Below, piece after piece: positions 9,931-19,910 of a stretch of DNA of 26,960 bases. How positions within the stretch are numbered: position 1 is the first letter of the stretch; each line of letters begins with the position of its first letter. The position numbers and the translations under genes were made by a program. Source of the stretch: Reticulitermes lucifugus (Eukaryota; Arthropoda; Insecta; Blattodea; Rhinotermitidae); contig JAKCWW010005210.1 in the NCBI GenBank assembly GCA_026260175.1, positions 1 through 26,960 on the forward strand. The letters run 5' to 3'. Under the pieces are notes generated by a model. It was not told where the DNA came from. It saw nothing but the letters and a program-made list of their open reading frames with translations, and did no database searches.

Positions 9931-11167
9931 CTCTGATTGTCCTTAAGTACTCATGAAGGCCGAAACCAACGTTGAAGAAAGCCTAGCTTCTGTTAGCGGT
10001 CTGGCAAGTTCCAATATGGATACCGTTCAGCGCAGATTTCAAAACTTTGTCGTGCCGCAGGACGCATGCATTTGGTTATGGTGTGTAAATACAGTTGTAT
10101 CTGCCAACAGTGTATGGAACGAGATCAGCTCGGTACCGTTTGTTTTTATGGATCCAGAAAATGTGTGGGAAAAAATTCTAATCTTGTATTCAGCGGTTAT
10201 GTTCTGCTGCTGAAGTTGAATGAAGCTTGATTAAGTAATCAGAGCAGATACATGCGCTGCGAATTATTGTTGAAAAGGGGAATAAAATGTGTACTGATCC
10301 GAAGGTTCCCAGGCAGTGCCCGCTTGTCATTCTGTTAAAGGTTGGCTGGAAACGAGGTAGAGCGTTGGGAAGTGAACACGGTACAACGTGATGTAAATGT
10401 AAAATTCATCTACATTATATTTGACGATTAATTTGGTACCTCACAGAGAACACAGTGTGTTTTTCTTAGATCTACCGGTTAGTGTTCTGTAGGGGAGTAA
10501 CGGTGTTTATTGTGAGAGGCATGGCGAAACACGTGAAGGCACTGTATGCACATAATGCAGAGTTTTTAGTGTTAATCCTGGCGGTACATGTAGTAATTAC
10601 TATACTTAAGGGTTAAAGTGATAGGTGTACATTCTGTGTATAATGAAATGCCTAAGTAAGTAGCCTACTTAGAGCTGAAGTCACATAAATTTGACGGGGT
10701 ATGCGAGGAGGAAAGTTGAAGTTAGAGATATAGCAATAACAGAAGCCGCTATCGATCGTAAAAACGTAACAACGTAAAGAGCATTCGCACTTGACGGTAG
10801 CTCTGAAAGCTAGTACCGCAGTGCATGTAGCAAAGTGTATTCGACAAGCGGGTGTTCCTGTTTGCAGAGACGGGCACGGCCACTTCGTCTATATGTCACT
10901 TTGTCTCTAGTCTCCCATGCTGGCAAAATCATGTGACGTTTTAAAGTGCAGTAACTGTGTACACTACCTACAAGTATGTAGCGGCACGAATCCCTCCTGC
11001 CCTTTGCCCTTATCGTGCACTTTTGTGTTTCTTGTGATTGTCACAATAAATACCGATTGTTTCCTTAACACCATTTATCGATGGCCTGTAGAATTATTAC
11101 AGACTATGTATCTGCTCTGTGTGACACAGCACGAAGTTCTGTGTACATTTTAGATGAATGTGGTCCT
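9931..11167. other. Unassigned intergenic sequence
   Basis: No gene was identified. An 86-codon frame at 9953-10213 begins just after the minisatellite; it is not low-complexity but matches no family I know, and nothing around it suggests an exon. The rest shows no repeat I can name. Confidence 0.5.
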
Positions 11168-11340
11168 CACTGGCCATGTCATTGCTCAGAGCTTATCTGC
11201 GGGACCGTCACCGCTGAGATCCGAGTTCGATCCCGCGTGATAAATGTTGTGGACAGAGTGGCACTGTGACAGGTTTTTCTCCGAGTACTTCGGTTTTCCC
11301 CTGTCAGTGTCATTGCACCACTGCCCCATACTCATCTTCG
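11168..11340 (+). mobile_element. SINE A (tRNA-derived), 3'-truncated
   Basis: The copy has an A-box-like TGTCATTGCTCAGAGC, a B box GAGTTCGATCCC (about 11223-11234), then TTGTGGACAGAGTGGCACTG and GACAGGTTTTTCTCCGAGTA, the body shared with the copies at 22959-23177 and 26845-26960. The pol III boxes identify a tRNA-derived head. This copy is diverged in the head and lacks the TTGCACAA..GCCTCAAGG tail domain and the A-run. Confidence 0.8.
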
Positions 11341-11991
11341 TATTAATACTACTCGTATCAGAAGGACAAACGGGCGATGCCTGTGAACTTTAAAGCAAAG
11401 TGATGCTTTTTCAGATATCGGAGAGCACTGGACAGAGTGATGCTTCAGCATTGTTTCTGTCAGTCCTTGGAAAGTTAAACGTATTACATGCGAAACCCTA
11501 CTTGCTGTGGTTGTCTCTGAAGTAGGCAGTGCAGTGGCCCCTTGTAAGCGGTGAATGGTACACAGTCCTTCAGAGCTGTACTACCGTGTCGGTATGGTAG
11601 AAAAGGCATTCCACGCATTTGCACTGCTGGTTCATGTTAACCGCAGCGTGGCGAGTAGCGGACTGACTATACCGACTATGGTGGGGAAGGCGTGGTAGTA
11701 GGCACTGTTAAAATTTGTGTTCTGCGTAGCGACAGGTTTATGTGGCGCACACTTTACGTACGCCTGCACATACATACAGTTTGTAGTTTCATAAAACCAA
11801 ATGGAATGAGTAAGGTGTTACCAGCGCCAGGTGTTTATAGTACAGAATCTGCCAACACACTACGTTGTGGCTGCCCCAACGATATGTAGTCACGCAAGAG
11901 TTGCTCTGAAGTCTAAAAGTTGTTTAAAACTGGCTAACCGAACTGAAGCTTGGGTAATTTGGTGGCACCTCAGGCGCCAGATAAGTTTGAC
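11341..11991. other. Unassigned intergenic sequence
   Basis: No gene or recognisable repeat was found. Two overlapping frames of about 65 codons (11692-11889 and 11831-12031) are without domains. Confidence 0.55.
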
Positions 11992-12196
11992 CAGTGGCGT
12001 AGCGAGGTTTTTCACCCCCAGGGGCGAGTAATAACAGTGGCCGCCCCTAACAGAAATGAATTTAAGAAGTCATAATCATTTATTGAAGTTCCTTGTATTT
12101 GGCTCGATAATTTAAGGTTTTGAGCGCAGAAAATCAATTGTTTATTTAAAATATTTATTTTGCCGCCCCTTGAACTCTGCCGCCTGGGGCCTGGAC
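11992..12196 (+). mobile_element. hAT-like terminal fragment
   Basis: The sequence starts with CAGTGGCGTAGCGAGG, a terminal motif I know from many non-autonomous hAT-superfamily elements. It is followed by GC-rich subterminal blocks (CCCCCAGGGGCG, GGCCGCCCCT) and an internal GCCGCCCCTTGAACTCTGCC block. The opposite inverted terminus (CTACGCCACTG) is absent, and the 8 bases before the start are not repeated on the right, so the copy is truncated. No transposase is encoded. The superfamily call rests on memory of the terminal motif. Confidence 0.5.
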
Positions 12197-12284
12197 TTAC
12201 TTTATGGTTTGTCATGTCAGTGTTTTTTAACATCGCTGTCAGTACCTGAGGCTATGTAGTGCCGGACTGTAGGATGGCAATGAA

Positions 12285-12432
12285 TAATGTGGAAGAGAGG
12301 CTAATGTGAGCTACTCTCCCGATATTTTCCCGGAAGAACCGAGGAATCCCACGAGAAACGTCAATCAGATTAGTCGATGCCCGGGTCGAGATTCGATCCG
12401 GGTAACTTCCGAATACAAATCGTAAGCATTAT
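12285..12432 (-). mobile_element. SINE C-like tRNA-derived fragment
   Basis: On the minus strand a B box GGATCGAATCTCGACC (about 12390-12405) is followed by a GTTTCTCGTGGGATTCCTCG block and TTCTTCCGGGAA. The same B-box sequence occurs on + at 13466-13545. The A-box region is diverged and no A-tail or TSD was found, so limits are approximate. Confidence 0.5.
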
Positions 12433-13465
12433 GACTTGCGTCAACTTTCTTTATGTGGTTTGTCAGGAAAGCAAATGAATGTAACTGTTAAGTCGTCTTT
12501 GTTTGTATGACACGTGTAGAAACACTGACCATTTTTATTTCTCTTGGAGGGAGATACGTCACACGAACGTAGAAATAGCACAAATAACACATGATGTTGC
12601 TGCTGTGTCCTCCTGTGCGCAGTGAAAGATAGTTTAGCAACGTACGTATGTTGCACGTGAACAATTCTTTATTTTTTCGTTGCTTTTTGTAATTCTCCTG
12701 CTGTCCTGGTTATGAAACATCATTGGCTATTAATACTGGTAGCAGAAAAGAAGTCAAAGGAATGTATAATTTACCTACTAATCTTGCAGAATTGTAAAGT
12801 GGGCTATACCAAGAAATACTATTCTTTGATGTATGTATTCTCTTTCTGTAGGCTACTTCCGGTCCTCATTTGACTCTGAAGTCTTCTTCAAGTTTCAGTA
12901 ATTCGTAATGACGGGATTTCTTCGTGGGGGTAGAGTGTGTCTTAAAGAGTTACTGAGTCACTTAACTTTGGCTTAACGAGATGCGGATAGAGCTTCATCG
13001 CCGGGCTCCATCCAATTACAGGCCACGTCTTGCTGCTCTTACTCTGAAATTGATGAAGTTTACTTGTGTTTGGCTCAAAAAATGTGCTAATTGCGTGTCA
13101 ACCCCGACTTGTTCGCTGCTCTCTTCTTACTGTATTATCATTGTATAAAGGAGTTACGTAAACAAGGCGCGAGGTGTTAGTTATGCCATTCTTTTTGGAG
13201 AGAGTAACGTAACTTCCAGACCTCATTGTTTATTCATTCGTTTTTACAAAAGGGACTTTGAATTTAATCAATATTTTCCACTTTTATTTATATGAAAATG
13301 AAGTCAGTTCGCTGAAATCCAAAAGTGATTTTAGTGTTGTCAGAAACACTAACCTACACGAGAGTGAACAAATAAGTTGACGTTCGAGAAATGAGATTTT
13401 GCTTTAGCGCACTTGAAAGGAAGTTAAACACGTTATGAGCTCCGTGTCTTTTTATCGGAACGTGC
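12433..13465. other. Unassigned intergenic sequence
   Basis: No gene or nameable repeat was found; the one frame of note (71 codons, 12441-12656 on the minus strand) has no domain. Confidence 0.55.
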
Positions 13466-13545
13466 GATCAGGCTGGCTCAATAGATAAAATGGCTTTTAT
13501 TGTAGATGTGTTTGGATCGAATCTCGACCGTTGCACCAGTTATCG
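13466..13545 (+). mobile_element. SINE C-like tRNA-derived head
   Basis: The A-box-like GGCTGGCTCAATAGATAAAA and the B box GGATCGAATCTCGACC are spaced like a pol III type 2 promoter. The 25-bp minisatellite starts 8 bases after this head, so the SINE body is missing or was replaced by the repeat. It is not a plausible functional tRNA, since there is no matching acceptor stem. Confidence 0.5.
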
Positions 13546-13552
13546 TGCTTTT

Positions 13553-13970
13553 CTTCATGATGTATACTGTGAGGACACTTCATGATGTATACTGTGAGGA
13601 CACTTCATGATGTATACTNNNNNNNNNNNNNNNNNNNNNNNNNNNNNNNNNNNNNNNNNNNNNNNNNNNNNNNNNNNNNNNNNNNNNNNNNNNNNNNNNN
13701 NNNNNNNNNNNNNNNNNNNNNNNNNNNNNNNNNNNNNNNNNNNNNNNNNNNNNNNNNNNNNNNNNNNNNNNNNNNNNNNNNNNNNNNNNNNNNNNNNNNN
13801 NNNNNNNNNNNNNNNNNNNNNNNNNNNNNNNNNNNNNNNNNNNNNNNNNNNNNNNNNTGATGTATACTGTGAGGACACTTCATGATGTATACTGTGAGGA
13901 CACTTCATGATGTATACTGTGAGGACACTTCGTGATGTATACTGTGAGGACACTTCGTGATGTGTAAAAT
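13553..13970. repeat. 25-bp minisatellite spanning an assembly gap
   Basis: The unit is CTTCATGATGTATACTGTG plus AGGACA (25 bp). Visible unit starts are 13553, 13578 and 13603 on the left and 13878, 13903, 13928 and 13953 on the right. The last two carry CTTCGTGATG, and the array breaks at about 13965. Units on both sides of the gap are in the same 25-bp phase (13853 minus 13553 is 12 units). The repeated MKCPHSIHHEV-type frames are low-complexity artefacts. Confidence 0.95.
13619..13857. other. Assembly gap (239 N)
   Basis: An undetermined run inside the 25-bp array. The length is not a round filler number and keeps the repeat in phase. Confidence 0.99.
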
Positions 13971-14300
13971 AATTTATAGAATTTTTAGAAGGATGCAGAT
14001 GAACTGTTAGGCTAAATGAACTTGACAAATATGAAATGTCATTAAGAAGATTAATGGAACAGAATTTAGGATAAATAAAATAGCTAAAAGTTACAGAGAA
14101 GATAAGAAAGTTATTATGTTATAACATTTGAAATTATATTTAATTTATAAGGCTGGGAGACGTATTTTGAATGTTGGTAAGTATGTGTGGTAGATTGAGG
14201 TATAGGATGTATAAAAATAGTTTGTAGAACAAGACATATAGGTTGCGAACTGCAAAAGAAAAACACCTATCCCTATATAAACTGCTTATCGTGTTGCCGG
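13971..14300. other. AT-rich sequence, nothing identified
   Basis: No gene or repeat is recognised. The antisense 107-codon frame (14140-14463) overlaps the hammerhead-like repeat and shows no domain. Confidence 0.5.
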
Positions 14301-14475
14301 CTTTCTTTCCTTCTTGGACTTCTTGACCCTTGAAGATGGGACCGGTACGTTCCGAAACGTCGGTAAAGAATAACCACTCGACGCTCTGTAATATTCCAGA
14401 AAAGCGCAGATCTGAAAAGAAAACGGTGTTAGTGGGCGCAGCTTTCTGTATTGTTTGACTCAACTAATAAATATT
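14301..14475 (+). mobile_element. Interspersed repeat carrying hammerhead-like motif
   Basis: The core is the ribozyme-like segment at 14322-14368. The flanks (CCTTCTTGGACTTC before; TAACCACTCGACGCTCTGTA and GTTAGTGGGCGCAGC after) look like repeat sequence, but no second copy is in this window and no terminal repeats were found. By analogy with terminal sequences of Penelope-like elements this could be a solo terminus. That is inference, and limits are approximate. Confidence 0.35.
14322..14368 (+). ncRNA. Hammerhead-ribozyme-like motif, best fold in window
   Basis: Stem I is CTTGACC (14322-14328) against GGTAAAG (14362-14368), six of seven pairs. Then come C-TTGAAGA (14329-14336; the CTGAAGA box with one extra T or a C-to-T change), one T, stem II GGGAC (14338-14342) against GTTCC (14349-14353; five pairs including one G-T), intact GAAA (14354-14357), and CGTC. 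This places a GTC at the expected cleavage site (14359-14361). Stem III is minimal (ACGT is self-complementary), as in short-stem III hammerheads thought to work as dimers. The altered first box probably makes it inactive. Confidence 0.45.
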
Positions 14476-15310
14476 TGATTTCGTATTTGATTTGACATTT
14501 CGTGAGTGTTCAAGCCGATGCAGTTTTGCTTTATCTAGTCTTTTTATTATCTTCGTGCATGATGGTCATATGTCATTCGACACTACATAACGTCTGCAGT
14601 TGATACGTCCTTGTTGAATAACTCCATCCTATGTCGTATCGTATGCTCTGTGTACGCCAGACTGTCTTGGAGTGTTTCTGTATGGAGTCGCATTCTAACC
14701 TACAGGATTAATGGTTCTGCCCTTAGTGACAGTCATTTCTTATGCAAACTTTGTTAAATATTCAATGAAGGTGAAACATCTCAACCGTACTGGAGATAAA
14801 TGTTTATCTTGCAAGTACTTCATCTTGATCAGGGCATGCAAAGGGTACCGTACAGCTGTCCTTCAGGTCCCGTCGAGCCTAGTAATTTCACTTCATGTCA
14901 CAGCAGTGGAAGGCCTAGGTGTTTATTTGATAATTATTGCCTTTTGTATATGCTGTATATCAAGGTATGCTGTCGGACGGCTGTTCTGTCTGTGGAAGTG
15001 ACGGACTGCCTTCACTCCCTCCACCTGACCGCAATTCGTGATACAACCTAAAGTATACCACTGCCACTTCCTCATCCTCTCATTCCGTTATATTTGTATT
15101 GCGTTGTTGTTTAGCTACGACGATTTAATTCAAGAGGCCGAAATAATTACAGATGGCCGTTAGCCTCTTTAGATTCGTACCTCACACACCGCCCGTAAAA
15201 CTCTGTCGTTACCGCTGCACTAGCCTGCTACTTTCTGTTTTTCCATATTCACCGTTTGTGCAATATTTATAGTTAGTGATTGATGAACGGCTCTTTGTTA
15301 GAGGCTATAA
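14476..15310. other. Unassigned intergenic sequence
   Basis: No gene or identifiable repeat was found. Two overlapping frames on + (14711-15001 and 14800-15051) have no domain. Confidence 0.55.
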
Positions 15311-15604
15311 ACGTGGTGAAATATGGTAAAGTTGTCCGTTTGTTTGAATAAGAATCATGCCGTGAAGGTGTATGGGACAGCGGAGGTATAGATCCTCTTA
15401 TTTTTAATCTTAGCTTTAGGTGGAGATGAGCGATCATCTTCATGCCCGCGATTTCAATTATATAGGTAGGTGGGTAGGCCCTTGAGCCAGTCTGGTCGTT
15501 TCCGAGAAGAGAACAATCACTTGTCCCTGCCGGGAATCGAACCACGATTCCAGGTCGTGAAGCCTGGCGTATGAACTTATCATTGTTTGCGATTGCCGTA
15601 GCTT
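15311..15604 (-). mobile_element. SINE B (tRNA-derived), internal deletion
   Basis: On the minus strand the B box GGTTCGATTCCCGGCAGGGA (about 15524-15543) is followed by GACCAGACTGGCTC, the body, GGATCTATACCTCCG and the 3' block GACAACTTTACC. These match SINE B at 19423-19706. Relative to that copy the central GCTGTTTCCCCGAAGGTAAA stretch is missing, and the adjacent body is diverged (GCGGGCATGAAGATGATCGC). The A-box end is decayed. No TSD was found. Confidence 0.8.
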
Positions 15605-15901
15605 GTGTGTGGGGATTGTTTACACGCTTGTTACTACTCGTGCTTGTTCCAGAAGACAAAACCATTATTGTAGCCTCAAGGTACTTTGAGTAAGTTCAGT
15701 TTCATCCACGTTCGATCGAATAGTCTGAAATTACACCCGATCGTTCTGAGCGCCCACCTTGAGTTCTGCGCTTCGCTACTATTTATTCAGTAACGTCTTT
15801 GAAGATATATACATTGATGTCTTTGTGCTTACCTTGTGACTTACACTCCTTCTGTATCCGGTTTTTCTTCTTGTTTCTCTTCTTCTTGTAGATAGGCTTT
15901 C
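15605..15901. other. Unassigned spacer
   Basis: Nothing recognisable; there is a pyrimidine-rich stretch at about 15860-15890. Confidence 0.6.
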
Positions 15902-16015
15902 AGCCTGTTCCTAACCAGTTTCCACCCATAAATGAATGGATTCTTGGAAGACGGATGGAATGGAATGACCATATATCCAGAATGGCAAGCACAAGAGTAG
16001 TAAAAATAGCACGCG
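15902..16015 (+). pseudogene. LINE ORF2 C-terminal relic
   Basis: One frame reads NEWILGRRMEWNDHISRMA followed by STRVVKIAR, resembling the R(R)LEWxxHxxRM segment in the C-terminal region of non-LTR retrotransposon ORF2 proteins. Similarity fades after about 16015, although the frame stays open to 16225. There is no RT palm motif, tail or TSD, so this is an old internal fragment. It differs in wording from the RRMRWAGHVARM type elsewhere and may be another LINE family. Long antisense frames over the same DNA (15900-16246) are shadows. Confidence 0.5.
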
Positions 16016-17448
16016 GTTTGTTTTCGAATATTCTAAACCCTGTAAGAGCATACTCGAATAAGCTCGAAGAAGCATACAGGTATAAGAGAAAAGCAGCAAA
16101 CCACCGAACAGTACGCACATCGAATTTGAGGACAGCGTTTGGTTTAATCGGGGGCATCTGTATCTTTCTTCCCACCACAACCAGGAATGGAACTCCAAAC
16201 AAACTTCTGGTATCAAGAAATGACTGAGCATGCAACTCACAAGCACATGGAGTTTCTGCTAGTCGGAAGTATTCACAGAAATTTGTGATACCATAGACTG
16301 CAGTATGCGGGTAGGTAGCTTACATGTTTTGCTTGAATTTGTTTTGTTCTTAATTCGATCGCGAAGTTCACTTGCATTTGTACATTGTTTTCACTGATGT
16401 AAGAAATTCATGTATTTTACAAGTTGTGTCTGCCTTTCTTCTTACTGAAAGTTGTACTTTGCACGGCGTGCTTGGCTTTTATGCAAGAAGTGTAGCACTT
16501 AACTGAGCACGGCTGGTACAGTAGTTATGAAGAAGACTTGTTACTGATGGAGCACTAATGTCGGAGTGCTTACGTGTAGAACGTCAGGTGGACTGTGTCA
16601 GCATTGTTCCTTATTGACGAGACTGGACACCTGTAAAGTTCCAGAGAAGCGGCTTTGATTCCCTGCTGAAAACGCGTGCCTGGAATTTCTGTAGTACCAA
16701 ATTTTAGTCTGCAAGTTCTCACGTTCCTGTAATCTGTTTACATCACTTGAGGAAACGCAGTCCTTGTCTTGCAACTTTTGGAAGTGCACTACTAGGCAAA
16801 GAAACCAGGCAGTGGTCGTAGAGTCTTGCTTTTCTTTTCTTTCTTTTTTCTTTCTACCTTTCTCTTCCTTTAGTAGATAACCCTTTCTGTGTCAGAATGT
16901 TTGTGAAGAAATCGTACCAGAATACTACATCCTCTTGAACTCATTCATTCTGACATCTGGTTGCAGTTTCTGACTTTATTTCTGAATTTCCTTTGAATGT
17001 CCGTACATTCGGCTGTGGCCTTTATGCAGGCTCTGTGCCAGCAGGTAGCAAGGAAATGAGGTGGTTGTGCTTACGTGGGTCTAAATAAAAGGATGTTAAA
17101 GTCGTGCCAGTGTTTACAGGAGCTTAACCTTAAGACATCAGCAACTAATTTCAGATAAATACTTTTGAAAGGTCAGCATACCAGAATGTGCAGATTTTTT
17201 TTTGTACCGAGGCGTGGAGAGTAACATGCACTGCTGCAGAAAATAGGTTAGTGTGACATTCGTATATCATAAACCATTAAACTGCAGACCACAGAAATCC
17301 TGTAACGATTTTTCTTACAAATTCTCACAGCGTTTTGCTTGTTTGACAACTGATACACAGTCCATACCGATTTAATCAGTCATGGGTCTACTTGCCTGCC
17401 ATCTATTCCAAGAATGTCTCTTGATATGTAATGTATCTCCAATTTTCT
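16016..17448. other. Unassigned intergenic sequence
   Basis: No gene was found. It contains a pyrimidine tract at 16826-16871 (TTTC/TTTTC repeats). A B-box-like GGCTTTGATTCCCTG near 16651 might be a decayed SINE head, but no A box or body supports it. Confidence 0.5.
16826..16871. repeat. Polypyrimidine (CTTT-rich) tract
   Basis: A low-complexity run of TTTTC, TTTC and CTTTC units, with no adjacent gene. Confidence 0.85.
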
Positions 17449-17605
17449 CGAAATGTATGCAAGTCACCGGTGTCGTTAAGATAGTGAAATATGGGAGGTT
17501 ACAATGGAGTGGACATGGGACTAACGTGGTTGACACAAGGAACGCATACACAATTTTGGTGGAGAGACCGCTTGTAAGATCATGAAGGGGATGGATCTCA
17601 AATGA
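17449..17605 (+). pseudogene. LINE ORF2 C-terminal relic
   Basis: The frame gives VVKIVKYGRLQWSGHGTNVV, then DTRNAYTILVERPLVRS and a stop at 17583-17585. This parallels the RVIKSRRMRWAGHVARM..YRVLVGRP reading of LINE C-termini and represents a related subfamily (KYGRLQWSGH). No RT catalytic motifs, 3' UTR or TSD remain. The 67-codon frame 17382-17585 covers it, but its ATG start has no relevance to the original protein. Confidence 0.7.
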
Positions 17606-19408
17606 TCTAGCTAGGCCAGAATCATGCGCTTTAGTGTTAGTTGTGTTGAACCTGCAGGTTCTGCTAGCATAGTGTTGTGATATTTATCATATGACATCAC
17701 TTTTTTTACAGTTCATCAAAATGTTTTCATTGCAATGTGTCCCTGGAACCAAATGGCCATATCTGCAGCCGACAGGCCAGGCGTTCTGCTTACTTATCAA
17801 CTGACCGACTGACCGCCCGTTGAAATTCCGGTCTGACCGTACACACTTCCCTGTACTATGCTGGTCTAATGAAGTTTTAATTTTGCTTGTTTAATTATAC
17901 TCTGTGGCGCAAAATTTGATTTGTTTGATGTATGAAGGGAATATTTTGGCGTGAGCGAAGTGATGTGCCACGGATGTGGAACACTTACGTAACGAAGTGA
18001 TTTATAATTTGTCTTAAACTTGTATCGTTAGGGCAGTTTAAACAGTAAGGGTGCGTTGAGAGGATCATGTGGAACCAAGTCACACGTGTTTTGTAATGGA
18101 AACGCGCATTAGAATAGGTGAACGAGGTGTAGATAATGTGATAATATTGTAATAGATCTGGAAGGATTAGTTTTCGGGAATGTTAATAATATTGAACTGG
18201 ACTTGTGATAGGGTCTGATGCTGAACTTTCTTGTTGACAGCACTGACCGTCTTTATTCCGTAGTAACAGGGATGATTACGCGGTAGTTACTGTGTAGGTC
18301 TTCCCGTTCGATGTGATTAAAAGAATATTTTGTTTCCAGTGTACGTTGTTTGAACATACTTTTTTTTTCTCGTTTCTTTGAGCTGTAATAGAATTGATGA
18401 AAGTTTATTCTTTTTATGTGTATATATTCTCTGAAATTCACGAAAAGCAGTCGGAAAGATCAGAGACTGAAGCTGTGTCTTTAGACCTTGTATTTTGGCG
18501 GTTTACAGTTTACGGTTAACGAAACTTCACTCGCAGTATTTGCTTTTCTTTTCTCCTCTTTTCCGTTACTCCAGTTCGTGAGTAAGTAAACATCGGGATT
18601 CTGGAAATCTGCACACTTCAGCGAGCGGGGTTGTTGGTGTGTGTTAGGAGTTGCTAAGGCGCAACGAGGGGTTGGAATCCTAAAGAAAACATCGTCCAGA
18701 CTTTTTCGTTAGATAGAGATGAAGGTTTCTTGTATTTGTAAGAGATTTCCGTCTAGTGCGTAAACAAGCGAAAAGAGCAAGACGTGGGATCATGAGTGTG
18801 GAGAAATGAAGATCTTGTAAGTGGCCATCTTACGTGCATCTGTGAAATGAGTAGCTCAATACGTAGAACACTTTTATTCATGGGAAGCTGATTGTCACTC
18901 AGCTGGTTAAGAAATTTTTCTCGTGCTGTGGATCAAGGTGTTCATTACTGTGTTCACAGGATCCTGCCACTGGATTCTAGCGTGAGCCGTTCCAGTGTAG
19001 TTTTATTTATTTATGATCCATTTTGATTTTATCTTCCCACCAACACCTTGGATTTCCAATTGGTCTCTTCCCCTTCACGTTTCGTTGTTATCATATTGGA
19101 GATTTTGTCGCAGTGAGTTCTGTGCAGATACGCTGTATGACATAAAGCGTGAACTCTGACTAACCCGTATAACTTTTATTCAAAACTTTCCGTCAGTCTA
19201 CTGCTTTTCGATATTCAGTCAAAATGTATTTAGTTTCATAAGTAATGCGAGCCTTCAAGAAAATTTAAGTGAACGGAACTCAGACATAGTAATACTCTTA
19301 TAATGCGTAACATCAAAATAAAAATTTGTCAAATGGCTGAAAACATGTCGTCATTCGTTTAGGATCTTGGTAAAATAGTCGTTAAAATTAATTAAATTAA
19401 ACCCATGG
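17606..19408. other. Unassigned intergenic sequence
   Basis: About 1.8 kb with no gene or repeat I can name; frames are short. Several T-runs are present (for example 18360-18368). Confidence 0.55.
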
Positions 19409-19422
19409 TAAAACTCGCATAA
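19409..19422. repeat. Left TSD of SINE B
   Basis: TAAAACTCGCATAA pairs with TAAAACTCGTATGA at 19707-19720. Twelve of 14 bases agree and both differences are transitions, as expected for ageing. Confidence 0.75.
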
Positions 19423-19706
19423 CTAGCATAGTCAGTATAGTGATTAGGCCACAGGCTGGACGGTCCGGGATTTGAGTCCCGGCAGGGGCAAGACGTTCTT
19501 TTCTCCAAACCGTCGAGACCGGCTCCAGGGTCCACTCAGCATCCTATTTAATGGGTACTGGGTGCTGTTTCCCCGAAGGTAAAGCGGCCCGGGGCGTGAA
19601 CTTGGCCGCTCACACCATATAGTGCCGAGCTTAAGAATGGGTGGATCTATACCTCCACTCCCTTTAATGGAGTGTACAGGGACAACTTTACCTTTTACTT
19701 TACGTT
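19423..19706 (+). mobile_element. SINE B (tRNA-derived), near full length
   Basis: A pol III head with A-box-like TAGTCAGTATAGTGATTAGG and B box GGATTTGAGTCCC leads into GACCGGCTCCAGGGTCC, the GGTAAAGCGGCC block, CACACCATATAGTGCCGAGC, GGATCTATACCTCCACTCCC and a terminal ACAACTTTACCTTTTACTTT. A 14-bp TSD with two transitions flanks it exactly. This is the most complete SINE B in the window and serves as reference for those at 15311, 23271 and 25652 and the head at 7105. It carries no coding region and would depend on a LINE for mobility. Confidence 0.9.
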
Positions 19707-19720
19707 TAAAACTCGTATGA
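19707..19720. repeat. Right TSD of SINE B
   Basis: TAAAACTCGTATGA is the partner of 19409-19422. Confidence 0.75.
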
Positions 19721-19815
19721 GAAGTTCCACCAGTTATCCTCTGGGGCGTCCAAGGGATGTAACGTACGTAAATTTTCAGTAGTGAATACTGTATATGTCT
19801 CGAAGCTTTCGCGGC

Positions 19816-19910
19816 GACAGCCGCGTCAAAGCGTAAAGACGTTCCAACGTTTCAGAGACAGAGTCAGTCCCTGAAACGTTGGAACGTCTTTACGCTTTGA
19901 CGCGGCTGTC
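19816..19910. repeat. Perfect 40-bp inverted repeat (fold-back)
   Basis: Arm 19816-19855 and arm 19871-19910 are exact reverse complements over 40 bp, with a 15-base loop (19856-19870). The right arm begins CTGAAACGTTGGAACG; its GAAACGTTGG resembles the 3' part of the hammerhead-like motifs at 2379 and 14322, but no CTGANGA box is present. CCCGAGAAGATTTCAT follows the right arm. No TSD or transposase was found. It could be a mobile fold-back remnant; a terminator role is not supported. Confidence 0.9.

Noticed and set aside
9950..9985. ATGAAGGCCGAAACCAACG near the end of the minisatellite, resembling a minimal hammerhead core
   Set aside because: No proper stem II and no closing stem I; probably chance.
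9953..10213. 86-codon frame on + that is not low-complexity
   Set aside because: No family recognised, no splice context, and length is within chance for this window; left unassigned.
13553..13970. Possible CRISPR-like array of 25-bp repeats
   Set aside because: The units are directly tandem with no spacers, in a eukaryotic setting.
15900..16246. Two overlapping 111-codon minus-strand frames with hydrophobic stretches
   Set aside because: They overlap a LINE relic on +, run in two frames over the same DNA and show no domain; the membrane-like look is compositional.
16640..16680. B-box-like GGCTTTGATTCCCTG
   Set aside because: No A box, body or tail nearby.
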